A stretch of DNA of 26,396 bases. Origin: MADRE2 sp964397015 (lineage in GTDB: Bacteria > Desulfobacterota > Desulfobacteria > Desulfobacterales > Desulfobacteraceae). The stretch lies in NCBI GenBank assembly GCA_964397015.1, contig CAYNHL010000041.1:1-26396 (forward strand), read 5' to 3'. Both the position numbers and the translations under genes were made by a program. Numbering within the stretch: position 1 is the first letter of the stretch; every line of letters begins with the position of its first letter. This document shows, piece by piece, positions 23,327-26,396 of the stretch. The notes beneath the pieces are model-generated. The model was given only the letters and a program-made list of their open reading frames with translations, was not told the DNA's origin and made no database searches.

Positions 23327-24055
23327 CTACATATCTCCAAAAAAGGTCTGGACAAGTGTACATGCAGCAATAGCAGCAGTCTGGGCCCTGAGTATCCTGG
23401 GCCCCATGGTGCATGTCACAAAACGGTTCTTTTCGGCAAGCGTGACCTCCTCACGGGTAAAGCCCCCTTCCGGTCCGATAAGCACCATGACGTGGTCGTG
23501 ATTTGCAGCCGGGATGCTTGATATATGGACCATGGCATCCCGTATCTCTTCAAAAAATATCAGCTTGAGGTCTGCCTTGCTGTTTGTGACAATGCCGGAA
23601 AACGCAACTGGCTGATGAATATCGGGAACGCGGCTGCGAAGGCTCTGCTTGAGGGCTTCTCTGGCAATGGTGCGCCATCTTGATACCCTGGATGCCATGG
23701 ATTTTGCACCAGGCACCGGAACAGACCGGTCGCAGAAAAAAGGATAAAAATCTGTGATACCGAGTTCAACGGCATGCCGGAGCAGTTCATCCATTTTTTT
23801 GTCCTTGAGCATGCCCTGGCAAAGGGTGAGCTTCAGACATGATTCGCGGGTAACCGGTATTTTATCAACAATGTCCAGGTCGACTCTTGAGACGTCGGCA
23901 GACCGGATAACGGCCCTGTAATCGTGTCCGCAGGCATCGGTTATATCGATGCAGTCACCTGATTTCATTCTCAGGACCCGGTGAATATGGGCTGCATCCT
24001 GTCCAGTGATCGAAGCCCCTGCAGAATCAATACTGTCAACTATGAATTTCGGCAT
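23327..24055 (-). CDS. rsmE: 16S rRNA (uracil-1498-N3)-methyltransferase RsmE
   Basis: A 242-residue protein of the SPOUT class with normal length. The N-terminal PUA-like part has H-I-H-R-V-L-R-M-K-x-G-D (23-34). The C-terminal knot contains I193-G-P-E-G-G-F-T and M217-G-P-R-I-L-R-A-Q-T-A, the SAM-binding loops of this family; the usual L-G before R-I-L-R is M-G-P here. It methylates U1498 in the 30S decoding region. No good ribosome site is visible before the ATG. The gene diverges from the acidic unknown gene. Confidence 0.95.
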   Translation of the reverse strand: MPKFIVDSIDSAGASITGQDAAHIHRVLRMKSGDCIDITDACGHDYRAVIRSADVSRVDLDIVDKIPVTRESCLKLTLCQGMLKDKKMDELLRHAVELGITDFYPFFCDRSVPVPGAKSMASRVSRWRTIAREALKQSLRSRVPDIHQPVAFSGIVTNSKADLKLIFFEEIRDAMVHISSIPAANHDHVMVLIGPEGGFTREEVTLAEKNRFVTCTMGPRILRAQTAAIAACTLVQTFFGDM

Positions 24056-24149
24056 GATAAAGGGTTTTAAAGCATTGGCCCTTTTAAGTAAACATTTTTT
24101 TTATAAACAGTGTACCTGCCATGCATATCTGCCGGTGTTTTTTAAATGG

Positions 24150-24178
24150 TTGACACCATGACCTGTCTTTGATATTTT
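24150..24178 (+). promoter_or_regulatory. Candidate promoter for the acidic unknown gene
   Basis: A perfect TTGACA (24150-24155), a 17-base spacer and TATTTT (24173-24178, four of six). The predicted start is near 24185, about 57 bases before the chosen ATG. Confidence 0.45.
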
Positions 24179-24241
24179 TTGTCAATATTCAATTCAAAGA
24201 AAAAAATTGATTAATTATTACAGATGCCTGAAGAGGGGAGC

Positions 24242-24754
24242 ATGCCTGAAAAAAACGATTGGGATAACCAGAGCGATCCACAAGATGGTAATGATGATGA
24301 AATCATAGAGCTGACCCAGATTGTTTCAACAGATCCTGAGGCTCCTGAAGTATCGGCAGACATCGGCTTTCTGCCGGAATCCGAACCTGATCTGGAACTC
24401 GAAGCCTTTGATTTTTTCGATACTGATGAGACACCCGAACCCGGCATTGATGATTCTATTGCTGAAAAATCCATGGATCCGGGCGATGAAATATCAGATG
24501 AAAAACAGGCAGCTCGGGATGATTCCCTGCCTGCAGCAGACTCATCAGGCACAGAGACACAAAGCACTTTGGAACTTGTTGACAGGATCTCTGAAGAAAA
24601 GATGGAAGCCGCACTCGAGAGAGTCATTGAAAAGAAATTTACCCAGAAAATTGAATCCATTCTGTTTGAAGTCATGGAACGGGTTATCAGGGATCAGATA
24701 AGGGAGATTAAGGACAGCCTTCAAAAGGACCTTGATGATATAGACAAGATCTGA
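24242..24754 (+). CDS. Very acidic unknown protein with helical C-terminus
   Basis: I do not recognise this gene. The 170-residue product has a long disordered-looking, Asp/Glu/Pro/Ser-rich region (about 1-105) with almost no basic residues. A C-terminal segment (about 108-165) follows, with regular hydrophobic spacing and mixed charge, starting L-E-L-V-D-R-I-S and including two helix-like blocks, A-L-E-R-V-I-E-K-K-F and I-L-F-E-V-M-E-R-V-I. No signal peptide or membrane helix is seen, so it is cytoplasmic. The layout, acidic linker plus short helical tail, is like the alphaproteobacterial polar organiser PopZ, but this is only an architectural likeness. ATG 24242 has GAGGGGAG just before it; ATG 24224, six codons up, has no ribosome site. 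A terminator follows. Confidence 0.7.
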   Translation: MPEKNDWDNQSDPQDGNDDEIIELTQIVSTDPEAPEVSADIGFLPESEPDLELEAFDFFDTDETPEPGIDDSIAEKSMDPGDEISDEKQAARDDSLPAADSSGTETQSTLELVDRISEEKMEAALERVIEKKFTQKIESILFEVMERVIRDQIREIKDSLQKDLDDIDKI

Positions 24755-24784
24755 TTGCAGTGGCTGTCAAAAATTGATTTTTCC

Positions 24785-24812
24785 AGGGGATTATTATATG
24801 ATCCCCTTTTTT
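24785..24812 (+). terminator. Rho-independent terminator between the acidic gene and valS
   Basis: AGGGGAT (24785-24791) and ATCCCCT (24801-24807) form a seven-pair stem with a nine-base loop, followed directly by a T-run (24807-24812). It ends only 25 bases before the valS ATG. Confidence 0.85.
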
Positions 24813-24837
24813 ATTAATGTGGTTTCAGGAGCGTTTT

Positions 24838-26396
24838 ATGGATTCTCGTGTGCTTGATAAGGGATATGACCCTGCACCTATTGAAGCAAAATGGTATCAA
24901 TTCTGGGAAGAAAACCAGTATTTCAGCGCAAAGGATAAAAGCGACAAAAAACCGTTTTCCATAGTCATCCCTCCGCCCAATGTTACGGGCGTACTTCATA
25001 TGGGACATGCACTTAACAACGTGATTCAGGATATCATGTGCAGGTACCGGCGCCTGCTCGGAGAAAATGTCCTCTGGATGCCGGGTACGGACCATGCCGG
25101 TATCGCAACGCAGAATGTGGTGGAAAAACAGCTTGCAGGCAGGGGAATAAGCCGTGATCAGATCGGCAGGGAACAGTTCATCGATCATGTATGGGAATGG
25201 CGGGCGCAGTCAGGCGGAGCCATAATCAACCAGCTCAAGAGACTTGGAGCTTCGTGTGACTGGGACCGGGAGCGGTTCACCATGGATAAAGGACTGTCCG
25301 ATGCGGTTCGAAGAGTTTTTGTCCAGCTGTATAATGAAGATCTGATATATGAGGGCATGTATATAATCAACTGGTGCCCGAGATGCAAAACCGCGCTGGC
25401 AGATCTCGAGGTTGAATATGAAGAGGAAGACGGCACATTATATTATATACGCTATCCGTTCAAGGATTCCAGAAAAGGGCTTGTAGTTGCTACCACAAGG
25501 CCGGAAACCATGTTCGGCGATACTGCAGTGGCGGTCAATCCCGATGATGAACGATATAAAGACCTGAAACATACCCATGTTCTGCTGCCGCTGGCAGACA
25601 GGATGATACCCATTATCAGGGATAACTACGTGGATGTCGGATTCGGCACTGGTGCACTGAAGGTAACACCGGCCCATGACACAAATGATTTCGCCCTGGG
25701 TGACAAACACGGCCTTGAAAAACTAAGGGTTATCGACGATGCTGGAATCATGTCTGAAGGAGCGGGGCAATTCAAGGGAATGGACCGGTTCAAATGCCGC
25801 AGTGCGGCCGTTAAAATGCTTGACGAACTCGGTTACCTGGTGAAAAAGGAATCGCTCAAGCACAGTGTAGGGAACTGTTACCGTTGTCATACCGTAGTTG
25901 AACCCATTATTTCAAAGCAATGGTTTGTCAAGGTGGCGCCTTTGGCCCAAAAGGCATCTTTGGCAGTTCGCGACGGCAGGACAAGAATTCTGCCTGACAC
26001 CTGGTCAAAAACCTATTTTGACTGGATGGACAATATCCGTGACTGGTGTATTTCACGTCAGATATGGTGGGGTCATCGTATTCCGGTCTGGAAATGCAGC
26101 GACTGCGGTGAAGTAATCGTTGTCGAGACAGATCCGGAAGATTGTCCTGCCTGCCGGTCCAGGCGGATCGCCCAGGAGACGGATGTGCTTGACACCTGGT
26201 TTTCGAGCGCTCTTTGGCCTTTTTCCACCATGGGCTGGCCGGAACAGACAGACCTGCTTAAAACATTTTATCCCACCAGTGTACTTGTGACCGGTTTTGA
26301 TATCCTTTTTTTCTGGGTGGCCCGCATGATGATGATGGGCGAAACAATAATGATGAATAATAAAATATTTATAAAGTTAAATTTAATCTTTTTAGT
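24838..26396 (+). CDS. valS: Valyl-tRNA synthetase, N-terminal part (3' end outside window)
   Basis: 519 codons of a class I aminoacyl-tRNA synthetase that charges tRNA-Val. Visible marks: P-P-P-N-V-T-G-V-L-H-M-G-H with the HIGH-type motif H54-M-G-H57; M-P-G-T-D-H-A-G-I-A-T-Q; the CP1 editing domain with T-T-R-P-E-T-M-F-G-D-T-A and T-P-A-H-D-T-N-D; I-S-R-Q-I-W-W-G-H-R-I-P-V-W, a CxxC pair, and V-L-D-T-W-F-S-S-A-L-W-P-F. AGGAG lies six bases before the ATG. The KMSKS motif, tRNA-binding and coiled-coil parts are not reached. From codon 502 the translation no longer looks like ValRS and base composition falls to about 12% GC, so the right-hand end may not be native coding sequence. Confidence 0.93.
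   Translation, partial: MDSRVLDKGYDPAPIEAKWYQFWEENQYFSAKDKSDKKPFSIVIPPPNVTGVLHMGHALNNVIQDIMCRYRRLLGENVLWMPGTDHAGIATQNVVEKQLAGRGISRDQIGREQFIDHVWEWRAQSGGAIINQLKRLGASCDWDRERFTMDKGLSDAVRRVFVQLYNEDLIYEGMYIINWCPRCKTALADLEVEYEEEDGTLYYIRYPFKDSRKGLVVATTRPETMFGDTAVAVNPDDERYKDLKHTHVLLPLADRMIPIIRDNYVDVGFGTGALKVTPAHDTNDFALGDKHGLEKLRVIDDAGIMSEGAGQFKGMDRFKCRSAAVKMLDELGYLVKKESLKHSVGNCYRCHTVVEPIISKQWFVKVAPLAQKASLAVRDGRTRILPDTWSKTYFDWMDNIRDWCISRQIWWGHRIPVWKCSDCGEVIVVETDPEDCPACRSRRIAQETDVLDTWFSSALWPFSTMGWPEQTDLLKTFYPTSVLVTGFDILFFWVARMMMMGETIMMNNKIFIKLNLIFL
26341..26396. other. AT-rich segment at the window end, unlike valS
   Basis: Only 7 of 56 bases are G or C, against 29 of the preceding 60. The valS frame stays open but encodes Ile/Asn/Lys/Leu-rich sequence, where the family normally continues with a hydrophobic/F-rich stretch leading towards the KMSKS region. 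This could be a contig-edge artefact, the first bases of an inserted element, or an unusual local divergence. Confidence 0.5.

Noticed and set aside
24755..24837. T-box riboswitch before valS
   Set aside because: There is no T-box consensus and no room for a specifier stem between the upstream stop and the terminator; only the terminator hairpin is present.
26341..26396. Intein or group II intron start in valS
   Set aside because: No Cys/Ser/Thr splice residue and no GUGYG-type intron start is visible at the junction; too little sequence remains to support either.
1..26396. tRNA, rRNA, CRISPR array, insertion sequence or prophage
   Set aside because: No cloverleaf-like segment, regular spacer-repeat array, transposase, integrase or phage gene was recognised on either strand.

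Overview
The window reads as bacterial chromosome at roughly 50% GC, densely packed, with many ATGA/GTGA stop-start overlaps. The gene families point to a motile Gram-negative anaerobe, most likely a Desulfobacterota (Desulfobacteraceae-like) bacterium. They include a cyanophycin synthetase, a tandem universal stress protein, family-3 solute-binding proteins next to a hybrid histidine kinase, a flavodoxin/ferredoxin protein, an AmmeMemoRadiSam cluster and a PomA-like stator. The phylum is inferred from family content only; no rRNA or tRNA gene was seen. Nothing looks like a phage, transposon or CRISPR array.

Layout. 1-951 is the 3' part of cphA, overlapping tail-to-tail with a tandem-domain Usp gene (905-1888, minus). 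A 319-base divergent gap (1889-2207) holds candidate promoters and three copies of the heptamer CCAAAGG/CCTTTGG. 2208-5963 is a sensory operon: solute-binding protein, hybrid histidine kinase, second solute-binding protein. 5992-7520 is a coupled pair: a T4 endonuclease V-like glycosylase fused to a YbgA (DUF1722) domain, then a flavodoxin-2x[4Fe-4S] protein. 7561-10091 (minus) is a znuA-znuC-znuB-type metal importer with a palindrome lying over its predicted promoter.

10323-15104 is an overlapping three-gene AmmeMemoRadiSam operon: a Memo-AMMECR1 fusion with a signal peptide, a polytopic membrane protein with an internal spermidine-synthase-like domain, and a radical SAM enzyme with a twin-arginine-like N-terminus. 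15117-18445 (minus) is a tightly coupled motA-motB-pilZ-dinB-acylphosphatase operon, mixing a flagellar stator, a c-di-GMP receptor and an error-prone polymerase. 18628-21512 holds an oligopeptide-type binding lipoprotein coupled directly to an OppD-like ATPase with no permease genes. Then come a cold-shock protein gene with a long leader (21728-21928), two strong hairpins, and a minus-strand pair, rsmE and a DadA-like oxidase (22045-24055). The right end has a very acidic unknown protein (24242-24754), a terminator, and valS from 24838 to the window edge.

The most interesting parts are the apparently exported AmmeMemoRadiSam module, the glycosylase-YbgA fusion coupled to an electron carrier, the stator/PilZ/Pol IV operon, the palindrome at the znu promoter, and the abrupt loss of ValRS similarity in the last 56 bases, where GC falls to about 12%.
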